This document shows, piece by piece, positions 34,856 through 46,313 of a DNA stretch of 64,000 bases. Every line of letters starts with the position of its first letter. The stretch's first letter is position 1. The notes beneath the pieces were generated by a model. That model saw only the letters and a list, made by a program, of their open reading frames with translations. It was not told the origin of the DNA and made no database searches. Origin of the DNA: Pachypanchax playfairii (lineage: Eukaryota > Chordata > Actinopteri > Cyprinodontiformes > Aplocheilidae); NCBI GenBank assembly GCA_006937955.1, contig SSNP01000031.1:218290-282289 (forward strand), read 5' to 3'. The translations under genes were made by a program, and so were the position numbers.

Positions 34856-35620
34856 AGATACACAGATACAGTTCAGGTTAAAACAGATTATTAAATGTGT
34901 TTGCTGCAGGTCTAGCGGGTGCAGCCCAGTGACCACGGGCAGGAGCGACAGGCTCTGAGCAGGTGGAGAAGAGAGATTAGTGACTGGATGGAAACAGGAG
35001 ACACACTGATTGTAAGGTGAGATTGTTTGCTTAAGATGAGATGGTTGACAGGGGTTTCCGGAGGAGGCACGCAGGTGCCAGAATGCTGAGGTCGGCATGT
35101 GAGTGCTGGAGGAGGGCGACCAGACAGGCATGGAGCAGGTGGATCCTGGGCTGGAGGAGCGGAGCAGAGGCTGGCCAGAGGAGGGAGCCAGGGAGAGGCA
35201 GAGAAGAGGCCAGAATGGGAACCGCCACCTGGAAGAGCTGACCTGGACGGAGGTGGTGTGGGAACCGCTGAGGAGGTCCAGGAGGTTGAGAGCACAGCAT
35301 GGGAGCCGTCAGGAGAGGAGGCTGGACCAGGGAGACACGGTGTGGGAACTGCAGAGTTAGAAGAAGGTCCAGCTGGGGAGATCCTGGTGAAGAGCACAGG
35401 TAAGGAATAAGTAATATTACACTCAGGAAATATTAATGTTGCCAGAATAAACTTAAATTACTAAGTCGACCATGTACCACTGAGCAGAGTAGAACAATCT
35501 GGCCCTGCTCTCTGCAACTGCTCCCCTCTTACGCCCGGAGGCTGATGTTGTAAACTGGATCCACTTGCCGGTAATGGCTGCCACGCCCCCTGGAAAACAG
35601 ATGTGAGACAACAACACACA
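34856..35620 (-). repeat. Probable LTR relic
   Basis: On the minus strand the order of motifs parallels LTRs A and C: GGGGGCGTGGCAGCC, a GGAGCAG/GAGAGCAGGGCC block, a CT-rich stretch (CCTCCTCAGCGG, CCTCTCCTGACGG), and AATAATCTGTTTTAACC near the end. The long overlapping frames on both strands (up to 170 aa) are attributed to this GC-rich relic. Its 3' end is cut by the LINE copy at 34.55 kb. Confidence 0.4.
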
Positions 35621-37324
35621 CAGGCACACAGTAGACTGACACCGGACAGACACATATTTAGTATGTATCAAATATGGCTTGACAAACCCCATTAAACAGA
35701 AATTTATGGTTATGGTATTATTTTCAGTGGTTTTGGTAGAGGTTTTAAAATGTCCTACATTCTTGAACACAGCATACATTTCAAACGTTGCTTGAATGAA
35801 CCAGCCAGGTGTGTGTGATGCAGCTTAATGCAGCTTCTGCGACAAGAAAAAACATGCCAGGTCTGTAATCTGCAGGGAATATAGGCAATAAAGTTTCACA
35901 GAAAGCAGCTAAGGGTGGTCAGAAATGTTTTCAGATTTCAGATTTGTTGCTAGATGCTTCTTAGAAAAAAAGTCATCAAGGAGGTCTGGAAAGTCATTAC
36001 AAATAGTGCAGTTGGCAACAACACTATGAGTGCAGAGAAAGCATGACCATCACTTTTGCTGTGTTTGTCTAGAGTAACTGCAGTTAAATCCTGACCATTG
36101 AACACATAGACCCAAAGGACAGCGCTGAAAGTATTTATTTATATCCCCAAATCTGACTGCTGCAGCCCTTTTTGTGGCTGCACTGTTTACTTACCACATC
36201 ACGTTTCGGCCGTCTTGTTCTGGGTATTTAGTTCTTATGCCCAAAATCCGAAAATGCACTTTTGGATCATTTCGGCCAAAAACTTTTGGTGGCAGAATTT
36301 TTGGTGCATCCCTACTTTAAAGAATATTGTGTAATTATCAAATCACTGTCTCTCATGTCTCTCTGTCTGAAACAACATATTTAAGAAAAATGCAAAGATC
36401 TGTGTTGGGCCTTTTCTAATACCAAATTTTTTTAGCTCCAGATCAACTGCACAACACTTAACATCAGTGGTATTGCACTTCATGGCATATAAATAATCAC
36501 CTCAAGTGAGATGTGTGTCAAAGTTACCTAACTTTATTGTTACCCATAACTAATTTCCTTAAACAACCCGAGCAGTAAAACAACAGCAGGAAAGCGACAA
36601 TGACACGCCCTATCTTGGAAAGTCATGATGAAGTACACAATCACACAGGCTCTTAAAACACTGAGTCCCACTGTTTGTATTGATAACCTGTTTTAACATA
36701 TGATAACTTGACTTTAAAATAAAGTGACCTTAGAAGAAAGCATCAATAAAGCTGTAAATGGGAGTGTTGATTAATCTTCTAAAGAGAGCACAAACTTTAA
36801 TAAGCAGAAATGTCATTAAACTCTGAAAACATGAAGATTTATCTGCATGTGGAAAGACTCTGAAGGCATTTACTCTTAGGTGGTTGCTGATCAAACTGTC
36901 AGCAAAATTCAAGTGTTTTTGTAAGTAAACATATTAACATGATTCACATTTTCAAGCACCTCTGAGTGTGCTTATGGAACATCAAGGTACATGTGTGGGA
37001 GTAATTCTCTGGATTTGTTTAAACAGCACCTCAGTCATGCAGCTCCTTCAGTAAAAAGCCATTGCCTTCTGTTTCGCACTGCCTCAGCAGCGATTCACTG
37101 TGTGATGACCCACAGAATAGCCACACACCTAAAAATAACAAAGCTTTCAGACTTCTATTCATGAGAAATCATAGAACAACATGTTGAGAGGCTGCTTGGT
37201 GGTTGCTATGTGAGTTAGAGCGTTGGCAACCTGAAAGGTTTATGTGCCAGTTTCCATACCAACATGCAACATCTCCTTGCAGAAGACAAGAAAAGATTTT
37301 ACTGATGTATGGTTGCCTTAGCAT
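35621..37324. other. Mostly unassigned; one hAT fragment
   Basis: Only the hAT-like end at 36.1-36.3 kb is identifiable. Confidence 0.4.
36120..36314. mobile_element. hAT-like terminus fragment
   Basis: The right edge read on the complement is TAGGGATGCACCAAAAATTC, followed by GGCCGAAATGATCC. The other terminus is not found. Confidence 0.45.
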
Positions 37325-37755
37325 AGATATCAGAATCAGAATCAAGTTTATTTGGCCAAGTATGTTGCACATACAAGGAATTTGGTTCCGGCTCACTTTT
37401 CCCTTGTACTTACAGACAGACATATACAGACATAATGGATAGGACATAGAACACACACGAGATACGAGATGCATTAGTAGCATTTTTCCTTGTAGACATC
37501 TTTATTTTTGCAACAGAATAGGTTATTTCTTCATTAGGAGAGTTAAACATGTTTCAACATGATGACAGTCTGCTGGAAAAAAAATGTTTTTGTGTTTAGT
37601 GGTTTTGGCATACAGGGATCTATAGTGGTGTCCTGAGGTGAGAAGGTCCCTGCTGATACGGCCTGATATCTTCCTCACTCTGGAGAAGTAGAGGTCCTGG
37701 ATGAAGGGCAGATTAGCACCAGTGATCCTCTCATCCTCTCTGAAGATATCCAACT
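37325..37755 (-). mobile_element. L2-like LINE 3' fragment
   Basis: The minus strand encodes GANLPFIQDLYFSRVRKISG (37523-37753), the extreme C-terminus of an L2-type protein. It is followed by a non-coding tail with CAAATAAACTTGATTCTGAT. It is a different family from the CCCTTCGGGG-tailed copies. Confidence 0.65.
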
Positions 37756-37973
37756 AACTTCACAGACTAATGTTAACCTCTGTGTGTTGTGTGTGTATTT
37801 GTGTGCACGCACCTCACATGAAGGAAAAGTAAAAGGAAACTAGCTGGCATGGTTGTGCATAGGCAGCATGATACATTCCTTGATACACTGGCAATTATAC
37901 AATTCAACACAATTCAGCCACTGATCATTATTCATTAAGAGTTTAATATATCAAATACTTATAAATTTAGTGT

Positions 37974-38501
37974 GGGGGTCTGCAACATGTACCACTAGAA
38001 GAGCCATTTTTTCTCATCGCTCATAATACATGTATATCTTAAAGAGCCACTCAGTCATCTTAACCCTTTGAGTGAAGATAAAACAATGTGTAAAATAAGT
38101 AGCCCACTTCTACAGCTTTATCTTCACAAAAACATATCAATACACCAGCTTTGTTTTATTTGTTGCTTCAATGTCCTCCAAAACACTGACTTTTACTCCA
38201 TCAAAAGTGCTTAAGGTACTAGGTTTGATTGTGGCATTTTAAAGATGTTTTAGTTAAAATCAAGTCTTGTTTAGCTAATCATGTTCACATAGGCCTCTAA
38301 CGTCCTTGTAGTGTCATTCTGCTGCAGAAATTCTGGACACATTTTGCAAAGAAAAAAACCTAGAAAGGAAAGAACTGCTAAACTGTTTATTTCCTGCAGT
38401 TACTCAGGTTCATGTTGATTTGCTGAAAGTTATAAGGAGCCACTTCAGAGGTGCTGAGGAGCCAACTGTGGCTCCGGAGCTGAAGGTGTTAGGCCCCTGA
38501 C
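37974..38501. mobile_element. Possible hAT MITE (degenerate)
   Basis: Left GGGGGTCTGCAACATGTACC and complementary right AGGGGCCTAACACCTTCAGC, with repeated GGAGCCA/GAGCCACTT motifs, resemble a hAT family. The ends match poorly. Confidence 0.35.
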
Positions 38502-39161
38502 CGAGTACAAAATTTAAAAAACTCGCCAGACAACAGAAAAGCTCAGCACGCTTTCAGTAATTCAGCAGAAACCAACACAATGCAAAATCTATACTCTAAT
38601 TACTGAAACATATATTCATTTTTTGTGGAATATTTGTTGACACATGATCAGGGTGCAAGCACACTTTCACTGTTTGTATAGGTTTGTACTTGACAGTAAT
38701 GATGCTTTAAGGTTCTCAGCCATCACTGAATGTTTAGTCAAAATCCATGGAACACTAACGTCGAGTGATTTACCGTTTTTGATTTACCAATAAAAATTTG
38801 TCTCTTTGCGATAATAACGATAAGTCAAGTTGATGACGGAGTTTTGTGCACACCCAATTAACAGCCCTCTGATGCACTCAACCATAGGCTTTACATGTAA
38901 TCTTGCCGCTCCTGATGCTGACGCTTGGGCCGGTGTGTGCGCACCATAACTCCACAATTTAGAACTGGCTTGGTTACAGAAAATCCCAGTCAGTCACATC
39001 CACCATACAGTCATGCGACTTCACCCCAGTCTGTAATCTGCAGGGAGCAGCGCTGCTAACGTAGCGACTGTGTCGCTACATTTACCAAGTGTTTAGACTC
39101 GTCTAGGGGCTCTTTTTAAAAAAGGGACTAGTGCCAAATCTCGTGACTTTTTATGGTGTTA
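38502..39161. other. No gene or clear repeat seen
   Basis: Unique-looking DNA. Confidence 0.4.
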
Positions 39162-39169
39162 TAGGATAC

Positions 39170-39880
39170 TAGGAGTGTAACGGTTCATGGGAATGTATTG
39201 AACCATTCAGTTCGGCCCGTTTGGTTCACTTGCGTACCGTTTCGGTTCATTTTTTTTTCATACATTTATTTTTAGTAGGATATTAAGCGCAGCCGAAGTA
39301 GTTTCCAGGCAAGTTTCCGCACAGACGCTGTATTGCGTGACGTGCACCGGCGCTAAACAAACACATTGAAGTAAATACATGAGCAGAGGGGTGTAACAGA
39401 ACACGCATTCATACGAACCGTTTCGGTACTGGGCTGTTGGTATGATGCAGATGTTCACTGATCCGATTACAGCTAGTTAGCAGCATGGTTAACAGGCTTG
39501 TTTTGCGCGCGGAGCATCTTCAGTGGCAGATTGGAAGTTTGTTGTCAGCACCGGACTCCCACGTGAGGTTTTTTTTTCTCTAGCATACGTCATGGCTGAT
39601 GTAAACAACCCGGAGCTTGAACACCCTCCTTTATCAATAAGGTCTCCTGTTTGGTAAGTTAAGCTGTATTCTATTTTTTAGTTGTATTTTCATATGGTTT
39701 CTTATTTTTTAATGTTTCATTCTTACAAGAAAATATATCAACCATTGTTAACAAAAGTTGAAAATTAAAAAAAGCAATTATGTTTTTTTTTCCACTTACT
39801 GTACCGAAAATGAACCGAACCATGACCTCAAAACCGAGATGTGTACCGAACCGTGATTTTTGTGTACCGTTACACCCCCA
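39170..39880. mobile_element. Non-autonomous hAT element
   Basis: Ends TAGGAGTGTAACGGTTCA and, complement, TGGGGGTGTAACGGTACA bound 711 bp. Flanks TAGGATAC (39162-39169) and TTGGATAC (39881-39888) are an 8-bp duplication with one mismatch. Internal ACCGAACC/CGGTTC motifs cluster near both ends. No transposase. Confidence 0.85.
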
Positions 39881-39888
39881 TTGGATAC

Positions 39889-40468
39889 TTTTGTAGACTA
39901 ACATGAAATGCCCGTGCTCTGATGCAAGAGCAAAATATTTTCTGTCTAAAATAAATGACTTCAAATTATCACCAAATAACTGATTTATTTTGCAGCCCTT
40001 TACACTTCCTTTCAGACCAGGTGTGTGTGTGTGGACGCTTCATTGAGTCATGTCTACAGAGACATGTCAAAATATTTTAATTACTAATTGTATTGTGAAA
40101 CTTTTTTTTTTTGCAGACTTTTGCAAACTCCATTGCTTGGCATGCAGTAATTTCCCCGTTCACTGTCAGGAAATTGGTTATAAACAAAACAATAAAACCT
40201 AGAATTTTGATTACAAAGCTTTACAAAGAAAATATAGACATTTTGCACTCCTATATCTCACTCCATATCATGACAGCCTTTCAGTTGAACACAGGAACAC
40301 TTTTACAACATAAAAAAATTCTGTTAACAAACCAAGGAAACTATATTTTTTAAATATTTTTACTTTGCTGACCCTGAAGCCCTTTTACTACAGTTTTTGA
40401 ATTAGTCATCGCACAAGCATGGACACTGTTCCTGATATTTATTCTAAAACTTCTGATGGACATAGACT
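39889..40468. other. No gene or clear repeat seen
   Basis: AT-rich, non-coding by inspection. Confidence 0.45.
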
Positions 40469-41404
40469 ATATTACCAAAAGTATTCGCTCACCTGCCTTT
40501 TCTCATGCTATGAACTGAAGTGCCATCCTATTCCTAACCCATAGAGTTCAACGTTAAGTCGGTCCACCTTTTGCAGCTATTACAGCTTCAACTCTTCTGG
40601 GAAGTCTGTCCACAAGGTTGAGGAGAGTGTTTATAGGGATTTTTGACCATTCTTCCAAAAGTGCATTGGTGAGGTCACACACTGATGTTGGTGGAGAAGG
40701 CCTGGCTCTCAGTCTCCGCTCCAATTCATCCCAAAGGTGTTCTATCGGGTTGAGGTCAGGACTCTGTGCAGGCCAGTCAAGTTCATCCACACCAGACTCT
40801 GTCATCCATGTCTTTATGGACCTTGCTTTGTGCACTGGTGCACAGTCATGTTGGAAGAGGAAGGGGCCCGCTCCAAACTGTTCCCACAAGGTTGGGAGCA
40901 TGGAATTGTCCAAAACGCGTCTCCACTGCTCTCGGCCATGGAAACCCATTCCATGAAGCTCTCTGCGTACTGTACTTGGGCTAATCTGAAGGTCACATGA
41001 AGTTTGTAGCTCTGTAGCAATTGACTGTGCAGAAAGTCGGCGACCTCTTTGCACTATGCGCTTCAGCATCCGCTGACTCCTCTCCGTCACTTTACGTGGC
41101 CTACCACTTCGTGGCTGAGTTGCTGTTGTTCCCAAATGCTTCCATTTTGTTATAATAGAGCTGACAGTTGACTGTGGAATATTTAGGAACGAGGAAATTT
41201 CACGACTGGATTTGTTGCACAGGTGGCATCCTATGACAGTTCCACGCTGGAATTCACTGAGCTCCTGAGAGCGGCCCATTCTTTCACAAATGTCTTGCTT
41301 CACAGTCTGCATGCCTGAGTGCTTGACTTTATACACCTGTGGCCAGGCCAAGTGATTAGGACACCTGATTCTGATCATTTGAATGGGTGAGCGAATACTT
41401 TTGG

Positions 41405-41410
<6 letters not shown>
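40469..41410 (-). mobile_element. Tc1-like transposon with internal deletion
   Basis: Ends TATTACCAAAAGTATTCGCT and its inverted match (AGCGAATACTTTTGGTAATA) bound about 940 bp, flanked by TA-rich sequence. The transposase lacks a central block. Confidence 0.85.
40554..41279 (-). pseudogene. Tc1 transposase lacking the first catalytic Asp
   Basis: I start at MGRSQELSEFQRGTVIGCH, the usual start in this family, although the frame extends upstream. The helix-turn-helix region, the GRPRK motif (SGRPRKVTERSQ) and the C-terminal half (QHDCAPVHKARSIKTW, SPDLNPIEHLWDELE) are intact. The second Asp and the Glu are 34 residues apart. Between EQWRRV and LDNSMLP the whole segment with the WSDE Asp and the glycine-rich box is missing, yet the frame is kept. 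Residues around a TTG at the junction fit a microhomology deletion. The 241-aa product cannot be catalytically competent but could still bind ends. Confidence 0.8.

Positions 41411-41449
<39 letters not shown>
41403..41449. repeat. (TA)n microsatellite between two Tc1 elements
   Basis: About 20 TA units separate the two elements and supply TA target sites to both. Confidence 0.95.
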
Positions 41450-41452
<3 letters not shown>

Positions 41453-43050
41453 TGGGGCAAAAAAGTATTTAGTCAGCCACCAATTGTGTAAGTTCTCCCA
41501 CTTAAAAAGATCAGAGAGGCCTGTAATTTTCATCATAGGTATACCTCAACTATGAGAGACAAAATGAGGAAAAAAAATCCAGAAAATCACATTGTCTGAT
41601 TTTTAAAGAATTTATTTGCAAATTATGGTGGAAAATAAGTATTTGGTCAATAACAAAAGTTAATCTCAATACTTTGTTATATAGCCTTTGTTGGCAATGA
41701 CAGAGGTCAAACGTTTTCTGTAAGTCTTCACAAGGTTTTCACACACTGTTGCTGGTATTTTGGCCCATTCCTCCATGCAGATCTCCTCTAGAGCAGTGAT
41801 GTTTTGGGGCTGACGCTGGGCAACACGGACTTTCAACTCCCTCCAGAGATTTTCTATGGGGTTGAGATCTGGAGACTGGCTAGGCCACTCCAGGACCTTG
41901 AAATGCTTCTTACGAAGCCACTCCTTCGTTGCCCGGGCGGTGTGTTTGGGATCATTGTCATGCTGAAAGACCCAGCCACGTCTCATTTTCAATGCCCTTG
42001 CTGATGGAAGGAGGTTTTCACTCAAAATCTTACGATACATGGCCCCATTCATTCTTTCCTTTACACGGATCAGTGTCCTGGTCCCCTTGCAGAAAAACAG
42101 CCCCAAAGCATGATGTTTCCACCCCCATGCTTTACAGTAGGTATGGTGTTCTTTGGATCCAACTCAGCATTCTTTCCCCTTCAAACACGACAAGTTGAGT
42201 TTCTACCAAAAAGTTCTATTTTGGTTTCATCTGACCATATGATGTTCTCCCAATCCTCTTCTGGATCATCCAAATGCTCTCTAGCAAACCGCAGACGGGC
42301 CTGGACGTGTCCTGGCTTCAGCAGGGGGACACGTCTGGCACTGCAGGATTTGAGTCCCTGGCGGCGTAGTGTGTTACTGATGGTAGCCTTTGTTACTTTG
42401 GTCCCAGCTCTCTGCAGGTCATTCACTAGGTCCCTCCGTGTGGTTCTGGGATTTTTGCTCACCGTTCTTGTGATCATTTTGACCCCACGGGTTGAGATCT
42501 TGCGTGGAGCCCCAGATCGAGGGAGATTATCAGTGGTCTTGTATGTCTTCCATTTTCTAATAATTGCTCCCACAGTTGATTTCTTCACACCAAGCTGCTT
42601 ACCTATTGCAGATTCAGTCTTCCCAGCCTGGTGAAGGTCTACAATTTTGTTTCTGGTGTCCTTTGACAGCTCTTTGGTCTTGGCCATAGTGGAGTTTGGA
42701 GCGTGACTGTTTGAGGTTGTGGACAGGTGTCTTTTATACTGATAACGAGTTCACACAGGTGCCATTAATACAGGTAACGAGTGGAGGACCGAGGAGCCTC
42801 TTAAAGAAGTTACAGGTCTGTGAAAGCCAGAAATCTTACTTGTTTGTAGGTGACCAAATACTTATTTTCCACCATAATTTGCAAATAAATTCTTTAAAAA
42901 TCAGACAATGTGATTTTCTGGATTTTTTTTCCTCATTTTGTCTCTCATAGTTGAGGTATACCTATGATGAAAATTACAGGCCTCTCTGATCTTTTTAAGT
43001 GGGAGAACTTACACAATTGGTGGCTGACTAAATACTTTTTTGCCCCACTG
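41450..43050 (-). mobile_element. Tc1-like transposon with ~200-bp inverted repeats
   Basis: CAGTGGGGCAAAAAAGTATT at the left and its inverted copy at the right bound 1,601 bp flanked by TA. The inverted repeats extend about 200 bp each (41450-41650, 42850-43050) and are nearly identical. Confidence 0.92.
41666..42687 (-). pseudogene. Tc1 transposase, two lesions
   Basis: The N-terminal 168 codons (MAKTKELSKDTRNKIVDLH, GAPRKIS, WSDETKIELF with the first Asp) run to an in-frame TGA at 42181-42183, most likely a former Trp codon. Reading continues in frame through a GGGNIMLWGCF box. A one-base loss near 42090 then shifts to the frame at 41666-42106, which keeps QHDNDPKHTARATKEW and SPDLNPIENLWREL (DD34E). 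Only these two lesions are seen, so the copy died recently. Confidence 0.88.
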
Positions 43051-43133
43051 TATATGTCTGTGTGTGTGTATATGTATGTGTAGTGTGTGTCACCTCTTGG
43101 AAATCTGTACAATACATACACACAGACATTATA

Positions 43134-44763
43134 CTGGGTGGGACATTTACATGGATACACCTTAATAAAATGGGAATGGTTGGTGATATTAACGTCCTGT
43201 TTGTGGCACATTAGTATATGTGAGGAGGCAAACTTTTCGAGATGGGTGGTGACCATGGTGGCCATTTTGAAGTCGGCCATCTTGGATCCAACTTGTGTTT
43301 TTTCAATAGGAAAAGGGTCATGTGACACATCAAACTTATTGGTAAATTTACAAGAAAAACAATGGTATGCTTGGTGTTCATGTACCTTTCTTATTTAATG
43401 AGTTATTTTGAAGTTTCTCACAGCCATTGATATGTCTAAGAGGTTAACACGTGAGAAGTGGATCGAAATTGTGTTGATATCTGGTGCAGTAACCGGGTCA
43501 TTGCAGCAGATTTCAATGCAAGACACCCTATGAAACCCCCCATCTCCCATGCTACAGTTAGCAAACTGCTTGCTAATTTTCCTGAAACTGGTTCAAGTGT
43601 TGGATTTGCCAAAATGTGGACGCATGAAAACTGTCAATAATGAAGAAACATCAGTGGCTGTCCTAGCTTCATTCAGCAAGAGCCCACAGTGTAGCACTCG
43701 CCGCATGTCACTGGAGAGTGGCATTAGTCGAACCTCCCTTCGATGGGTATTAGCTACCCACAAATGGGACCCTTACAGTCTCCAGCTACTGCAGCATCTC
43801 AATAAGGATTACCCAGATTGGCACACAGAATTTGCAGAATAGGCAAAACAAAAATTGGAACAGGACCCTCAGTTCACGCAGAAGATTTTGTTCAGTGATT
43901 AGGCAAACTTTTATGTGAATGGTGAAGTTAACAAACAAAACCACCGCTATTGATCTGATACTAACCCACATTGGATAGATCCCTCCAAGACTGTTGGAAC
44001 AAAAAAAGTGATGGTATGGTGTGGTATATGGGGTACAAAGATAGTGGGGCCATTCTTCATCAATGGAAACCTCAAGGCCACTGGATGTCTGAAATTGCTA
44101 CATGAAATTGCGATGTGTTTCTATCTTTATGCACTGAAGCTGGTACGTTCCCTAAGTTTTTCCAGCAAGGTGGTGCACCACCACATTATGGGTGTCAGGT
44201 CCGAGCATTCATAGATAAACAGTTTCCTGGAAAGTGGATCGGTCACCATGGGCCAGTTGAATGGCCCCCAAGGTCTCCCGATCTGACCCCCTTAGGCGTT
44301 TATCCTTGGGGTCATCTGAAGGCAATAGTCTATGGTGTGAAGATACAAGATGTGCAGCACCTGAAACTACGGATACTGGAAGCCTGTGCTGGCATTTCTC
44401 CTGCGTTTTTGCTATCAGTGTGTCAAGAGTGGGAGAAGAGGCTTGCATTGACAATCCAACACAATGGGCAGCACATTGAACACATTTTATAAGTGGTCAG
44501 AAACTTGTAAATAAGTCAGAAAGAATAACCACGCACACCATTGTTTTTCTTGTGAAATTACCAATACGTTTGATGTGTCACATGACCCTCTTCCTATTGA
44601 AAAAACAAACGTTGGATCCAAGATGGCCGACTTCAAAATGGCCACCATGGTCACCACCCATCTCGAAAAGTTTGCCTCCTCACATATACTAATGTGCCAC
44701 AAACAGGACGTTAATATCACCAACCATTCCCATAAGGTGTATCCATATATATGGCCCACCCTG
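43134..44763 (+). mobile_element. Tc1/mariner-related element with ~250-bp inverted repeats (DD41D-type)
   Basis: The ends read CTGGGTGGGACATTTACATG and, complement, CAGGGTGGGCCATATATATG. Both are flanked by TA (43132-43133, 44764-44765). The arms stay highly similar for about 250 bp and contain CAAGATGGCCGACTTC/GCCACCATGG motifs. The interior holds a decayed plus-strand transposase. Confidence 0.8.
43432..44492 (+). pseudogene. Decayed DD41D-like transposase
   Basis: Readable pieces across frames are LTREKWIEIVLISGA (N-terminus), ISRTSLRWVLATHKW, KVMVWCGIWGTKIVGPFF, and QQGGAPPHYGCQVRAFIDKQ with VEWPPRSPDLTPLGVYPWG. In relatives the last two blocks read QQDGAPPHY and TPLD, giving a D-D spacing of about 41. 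Here both catalytic Asp positions are Gly. At least four stops or shifts are visible (for example after 43842 and near 43900). The element is inactive. Family placement rests on spacing and the PHY/RSPDLTPL motifs. Confidence 0.7.
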
Positions 44764-44779
44764 TACAATGAAATCTCAA

Positions 44780-45060
44780 GACTATCAAGACTAAGGGATT
44801 CTAGAGAGAAATGTGCTGGCCAGAGTCAGAAAGTTTGGTCTCAGTCGCAGGCCATGGGTCTTGCAACAGGACAATGACCCAAAACACATATATAGCTAAA
44901 ATAATACACCAAAGAACAGCTAAGAGGAAAACACTGGACTATTGTGAAGGTGAGCTGAGTAACAGTTTGCAGATCACACAAAAACATTCAAATCATACTT
45001 CAGTGGAAATCTGAAACAGCTGAATTGGACCAAATCACATGAAAACAGCCAATCAATCAG
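44780..45060 (+). pseudogene. Tc1 transposase fragment
   Basis: Around 44858-44887 the plus strand encodes LQQDNDPKH, the second catalytic block of Tc1 transposases. It is followed by stop-ridden sequence. No termini are visible. It directly follows the DD41D-like element. Confidence 0.45.
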
Positions 45061-45091
45061 TTCTCCACACCGAGCTGAACCTGCAGCTTCT

Positions 45092-45549
45092 CTAAGGTGA
45101 CACTGATCCTTCCAGTGAGATCTTAACCACATCAGTTTGTGATCCAGATCCCCAAACTTTTAGTCTGAGTGCTGCCAGATACGGCACATACATTCCATTA
45201 TTTTCCAAATTTGTCGATACGTCAGGTAACTTCCAGCTCCCATCAGCAGGTATCCCGTGATCATTAATCCAATATATACATCTTCCAAGTCCTCCACCAA
45301 CAGAGCGTGGGTCGAGTCTGGGCATGGTGGCTCCCCCTTCGTGAGCCTCAGATTTGGAAAATAAAAAAAATTGTCCAGTGTGTTAACTGGCCTCGATACC
45401 AGATCCATAATTTAATGTTCGAAGAATTTACTGAGGGGAGACTCAGAGACGCAAACAAAGTAGGGAACAGGCGGGGGTTGGGGGATGAAGCAGAAGCAGA
45501 CAAGAAAAGTGTGTGTCCTCACCGAGACCAAGTAGACAGTAAACAGTAA
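45092..45549. other. Unrecognised overlapping frames
   Basis: Minus frames of 77 aa (45092-45325) and 82 aa (45160-45408) and a plus frame of 80 aa (45307-45549) overlap. The 82-aa frame has a hydrophobic stretch (IGLMITGYLLMGAG). I recognise no family, and the mutual overlap argues against a conserved gene. It could be part of an unidentified mobile element. Confidence 0.2.
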
Positions 45550-46262
45550 GTTTTGCTTGTCTTGTTCTTTGTACAGCTTGCTTTTGTTGTTTTAATATAA
45601 AAATATAAGAGGGTTCAAATTTAACTACAGTCATTAAATGAAAGTGCTTGTGATGTCAAATATGTGGCAGTAATTAAAAGTGGATGGGATGGATGGATGG
45701 ATGGATGGATGGATGGAATTTTTTTTTTAGTTTATCAAAAACAGACATCAGATGCTCAGCATGTTCAAGTAACAATGTATAAATTCAGTGGTTAAATGCT
45801 TTGAAATGTGTGTTGTGCATGTATTTCTCTTGTCATAGCTGCTTCACTCTTGATGTACTTCTCAGCAATGTTGCAGCACACACAAATTCAAACACCCATT
45901 TCCTTCCTTCAGTAGTTTGAGCTCATTGCTCGTGTCAGAGGTGAAACAGTGAGCAGAATAAGGAAAAAGGAAGATAAAGAAGATAGTGAAGCAGAAGACA
46001 GAAAACACTGAGGCCAGGATGGAAGCAAGTCGACTGAAGGAAGGCGGCAAATCTGCTTTCCAAACAGGAAGTTAAAAGTTGACTATGGAACAATTCTATA
46101 AAAAGTTATATTTAGAAAAAAATACCTCCACGGGGCATTTAGAGGGGTGCAGAATGAAAGTACGGTATTTCCTTTAATAATTTTATTTGCACACAGGTGT
46201 ACACAGATATTCACAGAGACTAACTGACTTGGGCTGCATCTGCCACTGGGGATGTTGTGTAT
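45550..46262. other. No gene seen; (GGAT)n
   Basis: Contains a GGAT tetranucleotide run at about 45684-45718; nothing else is identifiable. Confidence 0.5.
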
Positions 46263-46313
46263 TAAGCAGTGTCATTATTTGTTTGTGTCAACAATGACAT
46301 TATCAGTGTTTAA

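Noticed and set aside
34619..35779. Frames up to 170 aa on both strands and an exon-like piece with an acceptor at about 35590 (minus)
   Set aside because: The motif order matches an LTR relic joined to a LINE tail; no consistent multi-exon reading was found.
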